This document shows, one piece after another, positions 1 to 7,625 of a stretch of DNA of 64,000 bases. Under the pieces are notes generated by a model. The model did no database searches. It worked only from the letters and a program-made list of their open reading frames with translations, and had not been told where the DNA came from. Location: positions 186,001 through 250,000 of the forward strand of contig NZ_CP040819.1 of assembly GCF_005887635.2 (NCBI RefSeq), given 5' to 3'. The DNA is from Paroceanicella profunda (GTDB lineage: Bacteria; Pseudomonadota; Alphaproteobacteria; Rhodobacterales; Rhodobacteraceae). Every line of letters starts with the position of its first letter. Positions within the stretch are counted from its first letter, which is position 1. The translations under genes and the position numbers were made by a program.

Positions 1-18
1 CTCGCGAGGATCTGAGCC

Positions 19-1278
19 ATGCTCGAAGCGCAATACCTCGTCGAGACCCCGCTCGACCCCGCCCGCGTCGCCGAGATCATGGCCGGCGAGCAGAGCTGCG
101 GCACCTTCGTGCGCGTGGAGGGCGAGAGCGACGATCTGCGTGCCCGCGCCGCCGCTCGCGTGCTCTCGGTGGAGGAACTGGCCCCGGCCGAGCGGCCCTC
201 GCTCTCCTCCTCCTACCTCGAGCGCAAGGGCTTTGGTGCGCCCTGGCGGCGCGCGCGGGTGCGCGTGGCCTTCCCGGAGGCGAATTTCGGCGTGAACCTG
301 CCCACCATGGCCGCCACCGTGGCCGGAAACCTGTTCGACCTAGGCGAGGTGACCGGCCTGCGGCTGGAGCGGCTCTCGGTGCCCGCCCACATCCGGGCGG
401 ACTACCCGCGCCCGCTGGTGGGCGTGGCGGGCACCCGCGCCTCCACCGGGGTGCAGGACCGGCCGCTCTTCGGCACCATCATCAAGCCCAACGTGGGCCT
501 GCGCACGCCGGAGCTGGTGGCGCTGGTGGAGCGGCTGTGCACCGCCGGGCTCGACTTCATCAAGGACGACGAGACCTGCGCCAACCCGCGCCACGCCCCG
601 CTGGCCGAGCGCGTGCCCGCCATCATGGAGGTCATCCGCCGCCACCGCGACCGCACCGGCCGCCAGGTGATGATGGCCTTCAACGTGACCGACGAGACCG
701 ACGCCATGCGCCGCCACGCCGACCTGATCGAGGCCGAGGGCGGCACCTGCGCCATGGTGAGCCTGAACTGGGTGGGCCTCGCCTCGGTGGAGAGCCTGCG
801 CCGGGCCACGCGGCTGGCCATCCACGGCCACCGCAACGGCTTCGGCGGCTTCGGCCGCCACCCGGCCATCGGCATGGCCTTCCCGGCCTACCAGGCGCTC
901 TACCGGCTCGCCGGGGTGGACCACATGCATGTGCACGGCATCGACGGCAAGTTCTCCGACGATCCGTCCGAGGTGGCCGAGGGTGCGCGGCTCTGCCTCG
1001 CCCCGCTCGCGCCCGGCGGGGATGACCCGGTGATGCCGGCCTTCTCCTCCGGCCAGTGGGCGGGCACGCTGGCGGCCACCCATGCGGCGGCCCGGTCGGA
1101 AGACTTCCTGTTCATGGCCGGCGGCGGCATCCTCGCCCACCCTTCCGGTGCGGAGGCCGGCGTGCGCGCCCTGCTCGACGCCTGGGAGGCGGTGCGCGAC
1201 GGCGTGGCCCTGGAGCAGGCCGCGAAGGCGAGCCGCCCGCTCGCCGAGGCGATCGACTTCTTCGGGGCGCGCACGTGA
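19..1278 (+). CDS. RuBisCO-like protein (form IV), probable 3-oxo-isoapionate-4-phosphate decarboxylase or transcarboxylase/hydrolase
   Basis: 419-residue RuBisCO large-subunit-fold protein. The first catalytic lysine is present in GTIIKP (K156) and the carbamylation/metal site in FIKDDE (K182, D183, D184, E185). A loop-6-like HGIDGKF and the phosphate-binding SSGQ and GGGI stretches follow. The overall sequence departs from true RuBisCO, so CO2 fixation is not implied. The stop overlaps the start of a DUF1537 sugar-acid kinase (GTGA). RuBisCO-like proteins paired with such kinases are known from D-apionate catabolism (OiaC or OiaX acting on 3-oxo-isoapionate 4-phosphate). I infer that role from the pairing and cannot tell OiaC from OiaX. 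A GAGGA ribosome site lies about 10 bases before the ATG. Alternative: another RLP enolase or isomerase. Confidence 0.8.
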   Translation: MLEAQYLVETPLDPARVAEIMAGEQSCGTFVRVEGESDDLRARAAARVLSVEELAPAERPSLSSSYLERKGFGAPWRRARVRVAFPEANFGVNLPTMAATVAGNLFDLGEVTGLRLERLSVPAHIRADYPRPLVGVAGTRASTGVQDRPLFGTIIKPNVGLRTPELVALVERLCTAGLDFIKDDETCANPRHAPLAERVPAIMEVIRRHRDRTGRQVMMAFNVTDETDAMRRHADLIEAEGGTCAMVSLNWVGLASVESLRRATRLAIHGHRNGFGGFGRHPAIGMAFPAYQALYRLAGVDHMHVHGIDGKFSDDPSEVAEGARLCLAPLAPGGDDPVMPAFSSGQWAGTLAATHAAARSEDFLFMAGGGILAHPSGAEAGVRALLDAWEAVRDGVALEQAAKASRPLAEAIDFFGART

Positions 1279-2522
1279 GCACCGGCCTCGCCTTCATCGC
1301 CGATGATTTCACCGGCGCCTCCGACACGCTGGGTGTGTTGGGCCGGGCCGGGCACAAGGTGCGCCTGCATCTCGACCTGCCGGGCCGGGGCTATGACGGC
1401 ATCGCCGGCGTGGCCACCGCCCTGCGCTCCATGGGGCCGGGGGAGATCCGGCCGGAGGTCCGGCGACTCGCCGCCGGGCTGATCGCGCGTGGCGCCCGGG
1501 TGCTGCACTACAAGGTCTGCTCCACCTTCGATTCGAGCCCGGAGATCGGCTCCATCGGCGCGGCGGCGGAGGGGTTTCGCGCCGCCTTCCGCCATGCCGG
1601 AGCGGGGGAGCCCCTGATCGCGGTGATCGGGGGGCAGCCCGGGCTCGGGCGCTACTGCCATCATGGCACGCTCTTCGCCGCCGCGGCGGACGGCGCGGTG
1701 CACCGCATCGACCGACACCCGGTGATGGCCCGCCACCCGGTGACCCCGATGAAGGAGGCGGACCTGCGCCGCCACCTCGCCGCCCAGGGGCTGGACGGGC
1801 TCGCGCTGATCGACGAGCGCGATCTCGCCGCCACGCCGCTGAAGGCGCTCGCCGCCGCGCGGGCGGCCGGCGCGCGCCGCATGCTCTTCGACCTCGGGCG
1901 CAACGACGATCTGCCGGCCCTGCGCCTCGCGCTGGAGGCTCTCGCCGCCGAGGCGCCGCTGGTCTGCATCGGCCCGAGCAGCGTGATGGAGGCGCTGCGC
2001 CCGCCGCGCGCCGCCCCGCCCGCGCCGGAGCCCGCCCCGCGCGCCCGCCCTGTGCTGCTTTTCGCCGGTTCCCGCTCGGCGCTCACCGATGCGCAGGTGG
2101 CGGCCGCCTCGCGCTTCCGCCTCGTGCCGGTCTCGCCCGTCGCGCTCTGCGCCGGGGGGGCGGAGGCGGCGGCCGAGGCGGAAGCGGCGCTGGGGCAGGG
2201 CGAGAACGTGCTCCTGCGCCTCACCGCCGAGGGCGGCCACGGCCGCAGCGGAGCGGAGATCGCCGCCGCCTCCGCCCGGCTGGTCGCAGGCCTGTGCGGG
2301 ACCGGGGCCGCCGGGGCGCTCGCCATCGCGGGGGGCGACACGTCGAGCCTTGCGATGCGTGCCCTCGCGCCCGAGGCCATCGAGTATGTCCGCGACGTGG
2401 ACCCCGGCGTGTCTCTCTGCCGCGCCACCGGCTCCGGCCCCGCCGCCGGCCTGCCGCTGATCCTGAAGGGCGGGCAGATGGGGCGCCCGGACCTCTTCGA
2501 CCGGCTGGTCGACGCGATGTAG
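1275..2522 (+). CDS. oiaK: four-carbon acid sugar kinase family (DUF1537), probable 3-oxo-isoapionate kinase
   Basis: GTG start inside the stop of the RuBisCO-like gene, giving translational coupling and 415 residues. The N-terminal substrate-binding motif IADDFTGASDT is typical of the family. KVCSTFDSS follows in the first half, then the C-terminal ATP-site motifs GGDTSS and KGGQMG. DUF1537 enzymes phosphorylate sugar acids with ATP. Next to a RuBisCO-like protein the most likely substrate is 3-oxo-isoapionate, yielding the 4-phosphate that the RLP cleaves. Family assignment is firm, while the substrate is inferred from context only. The upstream oxidoisomerase and dehydrogenase genes expected for a full pathway would lie outside the window to the left. 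Confidence 0.75.
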   Translation: MSTGLAFIADDFTGASDTLGVLGRAGHKVRLHLDLPGRGYDGIAGVATALRSMGPGEIRPEVRRLAAGLIARGARVLHYKVCSTFDSSPEIGSIGAAAEGFRAAFRHAGAGEPLIAVIGGQPGLGRYCHHGTLFAAAADGAVHRIDRHPVMARHPVTPMKEADLRRHLAAQGLDGLALIDERDLAATPLKALAAARAAGARRMLFDLGRNDDLPALRLALEALAAEAPLVCIGPSSVMEALRPPRAAPPAPEPAPRARPVLLFAGSRSALTDAQVAAASRFRLVPVSPVALCAGGAEAAAEAEAALGQGENVLLRLTAEGGHGRSGAEIAAASARLVAGLCGTGAAGALAIAGGDTSSLAMRALAPEAIEYVRDVDPGVSLCRATGSGPAAGLPLILKGGQMGRPDLFDRLVDAM

Positions 2523-2540
2523 CGCGCGAGGCATCCGCGG

Positions 2541-2568
2541 TTGACAGGACTCCCCGGCTTGGTATGAA
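2541..2568 (+). promoter_or_regulatory. sigma-70-type promoter of the nickel transporter operon
   Basis: Perfect -35 TTGACA at 2541-2546, 16-base spacer, -10 TATGAA at 2563-2568. The -10 overlaps the left half of the NikR operator, so repressor binding would block polymerase. Transcription would begin near 2575, about 50 bases before nikK. Confidence 0.65.
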
Positions 2569-2589
2569 CTTTGTTGAAAGTTGTCATAC
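2562..2589. promoter_or_regulatory. NikR operator
   Basis: GTATGA at 2562-2567 and TCATAC at 2584-2589 are separated by exactly 16 bases. This matches the known Escherichia coli NikR site GTATGA-N16-TCATAC. The inner bases also show dyad symmetry (ACTTT/AAAGT). Its position over the -10 predicts repression of the downstream nik genes by nickel-loaded NikR. No nikR gene is in the window. Confidence 0.85.
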
Positions 2590-2625
2590 CGGGCTGCGGC
2601 CCGGGCCTGCCGTTCCGGAGACCCG

Positions 2626-3468
2626 ATGCCCTGTCGCCTGCCTGCCTCCTCCCTCGCCGCCGCACTGATGTCCGCCGCCCCGGCCGCCAGGCCCGCCGCC
2701 GCTCTCCTCGCGTCTGCCCCGGCTGCGGTGCTCCTGTCCGTGGCGCCCGCCGCGGCGCATTTCCAGGAGATCCTCCCCTCGGCGGACGTGCTGCCGGAGG
2801 GCGGCGCCGTGACGCTGGCGCTGCGCTTCACCCACCCGGTGATGGGCGGCCCGCAGATGGACATGGCGCGCCCGCAGGCCTTCGGCATGTGGCGTGACGG
2901 GGCGGACCACGACCTTCTCCCGCTTCTGAAGCGGGTTGAAGAAAGCGGGACAAGCGCCTGGACTGCCGAAGAAATGCTTCCGGAGCCCGGCGCCGCCATC
3001 TTCCATGTCACCCCCGCGCCCTATTGGGAGGCGGCGGAGGGCAAGTTCATCGTGCACTACACCAAGGTGGTGGTGGATTCCTGGGCCTCGGGGGAAGGCT
3101 GGGACGTGCTGCTGGGCCTGCCGGTGGAGATCGCGCCGCTCACCCGGCCCACCGGTCTCTGGGCGGGCAACCTGTTTCGCGGCGTGGTGATGGCGCAGGG
3201 CGCTCCGGTGCCTTTCGCGGAAGTGGAGGTCGAGTTCGTGAACGACGGGCGCTACACCATTCCCAATGACGCCTTCAGCACGCAGGTGATCAAGGCCGAC
3301 GCGAACGGCACCTTCGCCTACGCGATGCCGTTTCCCGGCTGGTGGGGCTTCGCCGCGCTGACCGAGGGGCCGGAGAAGATGCGCGCGCCCGACGGCAGCA
3401 TGGCGCCGGTGGAGGAGGGCGGGCTCATCTGGGTGAAGGCCGCCGCGCCCGAGCCGGCCGCGGACTGA
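2626..3468 (+). CDS. nikK: DUF4198 periplasmic nickel transport component NikK
   Basis: 280 residues from the ATG preceded by GGAG (2617-2620). The long Ala-rich signal peptide (about residues 1-43) ends before AHFQEILPS, the conserved histidine-containing N-terminus of DUF4198 proteins. The mature protein is a periplasmic domain rich in aromatic residues. NikK-type proteins accompany ECF nickel/cobalt transporters and probably bind the metal before handing it to the NikM core. It is the first gene of the operon, behind the NikR operator and 12 bases ahead of nikM. The in-frame start at 2581 lies inside the operator and was rejected. Confidence 0.8.
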   Translation: MPCRLPASSLAAALMSAAPAARPAAALLASAPAAVLLSVAPAAAHFQEILPSADVLPEGGAVTLALRFTHPVMGGPQMDMARPQAFGMWRDGADHDLLPLLKRVEESGTSAWTAEEMLPEPGAAIFHVTPAPYWEAAEGKFIVHYTKVVVDSWASGEGWDVLLGLPVEIAPLTRPTGLWAGNLFRGVVMAQGAPVPFAEVEVEFVNDGRYTIPNDAFSTQVIKADANGTFAYAMPFPGWWGFAALTEGPEKMRAPDGSMAPVEEGGLIWVKAAAPEPAAD

Positions 3469-3480
3469 GGGGCAGGGGCG

Positions 3481-4098
3481 ATGGCGCATATCCCGGACGG
3501 GCTCCTGTCGCTGCCGGTGCTGGTGGGCGGCGGCGTGCTGGCCGCCGCCGGCATCGGCATCGGCCTGCGCCATCTCGACGAGGCCCGGCTGGCGCGCGGC
3601 GCGATCCTCTCGGCGGTGTTCTTCTCCGCCTCGCTGGTCTCGGTGCCGGTGGGACCGTCGAGCGTGCATCTGCTGCTCACGGTGCTGATGGGGCTGGTGC
3701 TGGGGCCGGCGATCTTCCCCGCGGTTTTCGTCGCGCTGGTGCTGCAGGTGCTGATGTTCGGCTTCGGCGGCCTCAGCACGCTGGGGGTGAACACGCTGAA
3801 CATCGCGCTGCCGGGCGCGCTGGTCGGGGCGCTCCTGCGGCCGCTGGTGGACCGGTCCGGCCCGCGCGGCGCGGGGGCGCTGGCCGGCGCGGGCGCGGCC
3901 CTTGCCACCGCGATGACGGCCGGCGGCGTGGCGCTGGCGCTGGCGCTCTCGGCCTCCGCCTACGTGCCCTCGGCGCGGGTGCTCGGCCTCACCTACCTGC
4001 CGCTGATGCTGGGGGAGGCGCTGGTGACCGGCTTCGCCGTCGCCTTCCTGAAACGGGTGCGGCCCGAGACCTTCCGGCCCGGGCTGGGCTTGGCATGA
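3481..4098 (+). CDS. nikM: ECF nickel transporter substrate-specificity subunit NikM (CbiM family)
   Basis: 205 residues, hydrophobic throughout with about six or seven membrane segments. The N-terminus MAHIPDG carries the conserved His of CbiM/NikM proteins. In this family the N-terminal amine and His2 ligate the metal. Here Met removal before Ala would place His at position 2, restoring the geometry. A second conserved stretch, VGPSSVHLLL, supplies another His. Nickel rather than cobalt is assigned from the NikR operator. The stop overlaps the next start (ATGA). Confidence 0.85.
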   Translation: MAHIPDGLLSLPVLVGGGVLAAAGIGIGLRHLDEARLARGAILSAVFFSASLVSVPVGPSSVHLLLTVLMGLVLGPAIFPAVFVALVLQVLMFGFGGLSTLGVNTLNIALPGALVGALLRPLVDRSGPRGAGALAGAGAALATAMTAGGVALALALSASAYVPSARVLGLTYLPLMLGEALVTGFAVAFLKRVRPETFRPGLGLA

Positions 4099-4667
4099 GC
4101 GGCCGGCTTGCGGCCCGTTTCGTGCTGGCACTGGCGCTCGGCCTCGCGGCGGCGCCGGTCTGCGCGCACAGCCTGAAGCTCTTCGCGGCGGTGGAGGGCG
4201 ACACGATCTCCGGCTACGGGTTCTTCGTCGGGGGTGGCCGGCCGCGCGGCGCGGAAGTCACGCTGTTCGGGGCGGATGGATCCCCGCTCGCGCAGGCCCG
4301 CACCGACCCGGAGGGCCGCTTCGCGCTCGGGCCGGTGGAGCCCGGCCCGCATGCCCTCGTGATCGACGCGGGTGACGGCCACGTGGCCCGGCTCTCCCTC
4401 GGCGCGGAGCGGTTCGACGCGGCCGGGCCGGCGGCCCCGGCCCCTCCCTCCGACACGGCAGCCGGCGCAGACCAGGCGGCCTTCGAGGCCCGGCTGGTCC
4501 GCGCTGTTGACCTTGCGGTGGAGCGGCAGGTGCGCCCGCTGCTGGAGGCCCAGGCCGAGGCGCAATCACGCTTGCGCTTCAATGACATCATGGGCGGAGT
4601 TGGCATGATCATCGGTCTTGCCGGGGTCGGCCTCTGGGCCATGTCGCGCCGGGAGGGCCGCAGGTGA
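4095..4667 (+). CDS. nikL: NikL-type additional component of the nickel ECF transporter
   Basis: 190 residues: signal peptide (about 1-24), a mature N-terminus HSLKLFA with exposed His, and a small beta-sandwich (carboxypeptidase regulatory-like) region around GAEVTLFG and TDPEGRFALG. A Pro/Ala linker and a helical segment follow, then one C-terminal membrane span (MGGVGMIIGLAGVGLWAM) and a basic tail. This matches the NikL layout of nickel ECF systems. It overlaps both neighbours by 4 bases, so the operon is tightly coupled. Confidence 0.75.
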   Translation: MSGRLAARFVLALALGLAAAPVCAHSLKLFAAVEGDTISGYGFFVGGGRPRGAEVTLFGADGSPLAQARTDPEGRFALGPVEPGPHALVIDAGDGHVARLSLGAERFDAAGPAAPAPPSDTAAGADQAAFEARLVRAVDLAVERQVRPLLEAQAEAQSRLRFNDIMGGVGMIIGLAGVGLWAMSRREGRR

Positions 4668-5410
4668 GCCTCATTGACGTCCCCCGAGCCGCGCGCCGCG
4701 CGGACCCGCGCGCCGCCTGTCTCTCCGCCGCCATTCTGGTGGGGGGCACGATCAGCCTCACCGGCCTGCCGGCGCTCGGCCTGGCCGCGGCGCTGGCGCT
4801 GGGGCTGTGCCTTGCCGCCGGGCAGGAGCGCGCGCGCCTGCTGCGCCGCCTGCTGCACCTGGAGGGGTTCATGGCGGTGCTGCTGGTGCTGCTGCCGCTC
4901 ACCGTCCCCGGCACGCCGCTGCTCACGCTCGGGCCGCTGAGCCTGAGCGCGGAGGGGCTGGACCTCGCCGTGGCGATCATGCTGCGCGCGGCGGCGGCGA
5001 TGCTCTTCGTCTTCGCCCTGCTGGACCCGCATGAGCCGGCCGAGCTTGCCACGGCGCTGGGGCGGCTTGGCCTGCCGCGCGCGCTGGTGCGGATGCTGAC
5101 CCTGGTGCCGCGCTACGTGCACCTGTTCCGCGCGGAGTTTCACCGGCTGGACGAGGCGATGCGCGCCCGGGGCTTCGCGCCGCGCCTGTCGCTGCACGGG
5201 TTCCGCAGCTACGGCAACCTCATGGGCATGGTGCTCGTCCGTGCCTTCGAGCGCGCGGACCGGGTGGAGGACGCGATGCGCTGCCGGGGCTGGACGGGGG
5301 CACTCCCGGAGACGGCCCCCGCCGTGCCACTGGCCGCGCGCGACCACGCGCTGCCCGCCGCCGCGCTGGCGGCCGTGGTGGCCCTGGCTGTGCTGGACCG
5401 CTTCGCATGA
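4664..5410 (+). CDS. nikQ: ECF transporter transmembrane (T) component NikQ (CbiQ family)
   Basis: 248 residues from a GTG start that overlaps the nikL stop. Several membrane helices are followed by a cytosolic segment with the EcfT signature arginines (DEAMRARGF and EDAMRCRGW, two Ala-Arg-Gly-type coupling motifs at about residues 164-170 and 204-210). These couple the ATPase to the substrate-binding subunit. The C-terminal helix runs to AVLDRFA. The stop overlaps nikO by 4 bases. Confidence 0.85.
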   Translation: MSLIDVPRAARRADPRAACLSAAILVGGTISLTGLPALGLAAALALGLCLAAGQERARLLRRLLHLEGFMAVLLVLLPLTVPGTPLLTLGPLSLSAEGLDLAVAIMLRAAAAMLFVFALLDPHEPAELATALGRLGLPRALVRMLTLVPRYVHLFRAEFHRLDEAMRARGFAPRLSLHGFRSYGNLMGMVLVRAFERADRVEDAMRCRGWTGALPETAPAVPLAARDHALPAAALAAVVALAVLDRFA

Positions 5411-6054
5411 GCCTGCTGGCGCTGGAGGCGGTGACGGTTCTGCGCGATGCCCGCCCGGTGCTGCGCGAGGTGTCGATGGCGCTCGGCCCCGGCGAGCGGC
5501 TGGCGATCACCGGGGGCAATGGTGCCGGCAAGTCCACCTTGCTGCGGACGCTGATCGGGCTGGAGCGCCCCCGGGCCGGCCGCGTGCTGGCCTTCGGCGC
5601 CGAGCGGCGGGACGAGGCCGGCTTCCGCGAGGTGCGCCGCCGGGTCGGGCTGCTGTTCCAGGACGCGGACGACCAGCTGTTCTCGCCCACGGTGCTGGAG
5701 GACGTGGCCTTCGGCCCGCTCAACCTCGGCCTGTCGCGCGGTGCCGCCGAGGCGGTGGCGCGGCAGCGGCTGGAGGCGTTCGGCATCGGCGGGCTGGGCG
5801 CGCGGCTCACGCATCGGCTCTCGGGCGGCGAGAAGCGGCTGGTGGCGCTTGCCGCCGTGCTGGCGATGGACCCCGAGGTGCTGCTGCTGGACGAGCCGAC
5901 CAATGCGCTCGACGAGGCGCATGCCGCGCAGATGGCCGGGCTTCTCGACACCCTCGGCTGTGCGATGATCCTCGTGTCGCATGACGCAAGCCTGGTGGAA
6001 CGGCTCGCAACCCGGAAGCTGGCGCTGCGGGACGGGTGCCTGACAAGCGTCTGA
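5407..6054 (+). CDS. nikO: ECF transporter ATP-binding subunit NikO (CbiO family)
   Basis: 215-residue ABC ATPase, shorter than the usual 270 or so for CbiO. Walker A is GGNGAGKST (about residues 37-45), the Q-loop LLFQDADDQLFS is typical of CbiO, the signature is LSGGEKR, and Walker B is LLLDEPTNALD followed by the switch His in LVSHD. It energises nickel import with NikM, NikQ, NikK and NikL. It is the last gene of the operon. Confidence 0.88.
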   Translation: MSLLALEAVTVLRDARPVLREVSMALGPGERLAITGGNGAGKSTLLRTLIGLERPRAGRVLAFGAERRDEAGFREVRRRVGLLFQDADDQLFSPTVLEDVAFGPLNLGLSRGAAEAVARQRLEAFGIGGLGARLTHRLSGGEKRLVALAAVLAMDPEVLLLDEPTNALDEAHAAQMAGLLDTLGCAMILVSHDASLVERLATRKLALRDGCLTSV

Positions 6055-6125
6055 TCAACGGAGTTTCAGAGGGTTGCAGGCAGAGCTTCGCTGGGTGTCT
6101 CAATTCCGGAAACATATAAATTTAA

Positions 6126-6150
6126 CATAAGAAGACTTATGGGTGTTTTT
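6126..6150 (+). terminator. possible terminator of the nik operon
   Basis: A perfect 6-bp inverted repeat (CATAAG at 6126-6131, CTTATG at 6136-6141) with an AAGA loop is followed by GGTG and a run of five T. It sits in an unusually AT-rich island 72 bases after nikO. The stem is weak, so this is tentative; the island could instead hold a promoter. Confidence 0.4.
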
Positions 6151-6202
6151 GACACACCACGGCGCCCCGTCCGTCGGTCCCCGATCGGGCCGCCGGGCGC
6201 AA

Positions 6203-6231
6203 CCGTGGCGGCGCAGGTGCGCCCGCCACGG
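6203..6231 (-). terminator. stem-loop after the aldo/keto reductase gene
   Basis: CCGTGGCGG (6203-6211) pairs with CCGCCACGG (6223-6231) in a strong GC stem. It lies 22 bases beyond the minus-strand stop at 6253, between two convergent units. There is no U run, so it could end transcription from either side or act with Rho. Confidence 0.5.
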
Positions 6232-6252
6232 CCGCTTGCCGGATGTCTGCTC

Positions 6253-7089
6253 TCAGGCGGGTTCGAGCCTGTCCCACTCCGGTGCGAAACCGGGGTTGAC
6301 GCGCCGCCCGTTGCCGGTGAGCGCGAAGATCTCCGCCATCTCCGCCTCCGAGAGCGCGAAGTCGAAGATGTCGAAGTTCGAGCGGATGTTCGCCGGGTTG
6401 CCCGAGCGCGGGATGGCCGCCACGCCGTCCTGCTGCAGCAGCCAGCGCAGCGAGACCTGGGCGGCGGACTTGCCGTGGCGCCGCGCGATCTCCTCCAGCA
6501 CCGGCGTGCCGAACACCGCCCCCGCGGCGATCGGCTGGTAGGCGGTCAGCACCATGTCGCGGGCCCTGAGCGCGTCGCGGACCGCGGACTGGTCCAGGAA
6601 CGGGTGATACTCCACCTGGTTCACGCGCACCGGGCTGCCGAGCCGGTCCACCGCCTCCGCGATCAGCGCCGTGGGGAAATTGCTCACGCCGATGAGCCGT
6701 GTCTGCCCGGCGTCGCGGGCCTCGGCGAAGGCTGCCAGCGTCTCGTCCAGCGGCACGCCCTCCGGCGACGGCCAGTGCACCAGCAGGAGGTCCACCTGCT
6801 CCAGCTGCAGCCGCTCCAGGCTCCGGGACACGGAGCGGGCCACCTGCTCCGGCCGCAGCGAATCGTGCCACACCTTGGTGGTGACGAACAGCTCCTCCCG
6901 GGCGATGCCGGAGGCGCGCAGCGCCGTGCCCACCTCGGTCTCGTTGTCGTAGCGCACGGCGGTGTCGATGTGGCGGTAGCCGGTGTCGAGCGCGGTGCGG
7001 ATGGCGGAGATGCCGCTCTCGCCGCTCAGCTCCCAGGTGCCGAAGCCGAGCGCGGGCATGCGGTTGCCGTCGATTTCCCTGTAGATCAT
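6253..7089 (-). CDS. aldo/keto reductase (2,5-diketo-D-gluconate reductase type)
   Basis: 278 residues from the ATG at 7089 (AAGGA 8 bases upstream). The longer in-frame ORF adds 71 low-quality residues and was rejected. The AKR catalytic tetrad is visible: Asp and Tyr in GYRHIDTAVRYDNE, Lys in VTTKVWH, His in LLLVHWPSP. The cofactor-binding end contains IPRSGNPANIRSN. It is an NADPH-dependent reductase of a small carbonyl compound. It is a single gene between convergent nik and divergent ABC-transporter units, so context gives no substrate. Confidence 0.88.
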   Translation of the reverse strand: MIYREIDGNRMPALGFGTWELSGESGISAIRTALDTGYRHIDTAVRYDNETEVGTALRASGIAREELFVTTKVWHDSLRPEQVARSVSRSLERLQLEQVDLLLVHWPSPEGVPLDETLAAFAEARDAGQTRLIGVSNFPTALIAEAVDRLGSPVRVNQVEYHPFLDQSAVRDALRARDMVLTAYQPIAAGAVFGTPVLEEIARRHGKSAAQVSLRWLLQQDGVAAIPRSGNPANIRSNFDIFDFALSEAEMAEIFALTGNGRRVNPGFAPEWDRLEPA

Positions 7090-7398
7090 GGGGCCTGTCC
7101 TTCTGAGTGAACCGCCGGCGACGGGCTGAAGCGCTGCGCCGGCGGCGTGGGTCGGAATCTGTGCGGCGCCGATGCGCGAACACGCCGGCGGGCCTGTGCG
7201 TCGCGGCTGGCGCGGACTGCGGGGAGCCGACGCGCGCCTGCCGGGCCGGGCCACGGGAGGCGTGGCCTGAAGGGTGTGGGGCGCGCGGCGGATGCGCCGC
7301 ACGGGCTGCGGAAGAAGGCGCCGGGCTGGTGCGGCGCGCAGGTCAGAGTAGCCCCGCCCGCGCGGGGTTCAAGGTCTCCCGCGCCGGCCGCTCGCTTT

Positions 7399-7413
7399 TT
7401 GTGCAGTGCACAA
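7399..7413. promoter_or_regulatory. palindrome upstream of the ABC importer operon
   Basis: TTGTGCA (7399-7405) and TGCACAA (7407-7413) form a perfect 15-base palindrome around one central G. The form resembles GntR-family operators (TTGT...ACAA). It is 48 bases before the putative -35 of the importer operon and 310 bases before the divergent reductase gene. The regulator is unknown. Apart from this and the promoter, nothing else was seen in the 7090-7625 gap. Confidence 0.45.
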
Positions 7414-7460
7414 GTTTCGGGCGTCAGCGGAAAAATGCCGATGCCGCCTGCATGATTCAG

Positions 7461-7490
7461 TTGCGGGGCGAGAAGCTTCATGCATAAAAT
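7461..7490 (+). promoter_or_regulatory. putative promoter of the ABC importer operon
   Basis: TTGCGG (7461-7466), 18-base spacer, TAAAAT (7485-7490), inside the only AT-rich patch of the intergenic region. It would give a leader of about 130 bases before the binding-protein gene. Confidence 0.4.
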
Positions 7491-7625
7491 ATCTCAACGG
7501 ACCACGCCATGCGGCAGCCCTGGTCCGGGTCAACAGGGATCTGGCGCCTGCCCCACCGGGACGGCGCCGCGAAACGGGGGGCGGAACTGCACCGCGCCGC
7601 CGCAGACAACAGGGAGAAGATGCAA

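Noticed and set aside
19..1278. Genuine CO2-fixing RuBisCO
   Set aside because: Single gene without small subunit or Calvin-cycle neighbours, diverged outside the active-site loops, coupled to a sugar-acid kinase.
2581..2625. Upstream start for nikK
   Set aside because: It would place coding sequence over the right arm of the NikR operator; ATG 2626 has a GGAG site at proper spacing.
6253..6290. tRNA-like GGTTCGAGCC segment
   Set aside because: It is the 3' coding end of the aldo/keto reductase and no cloverleaf can be drawn around it.
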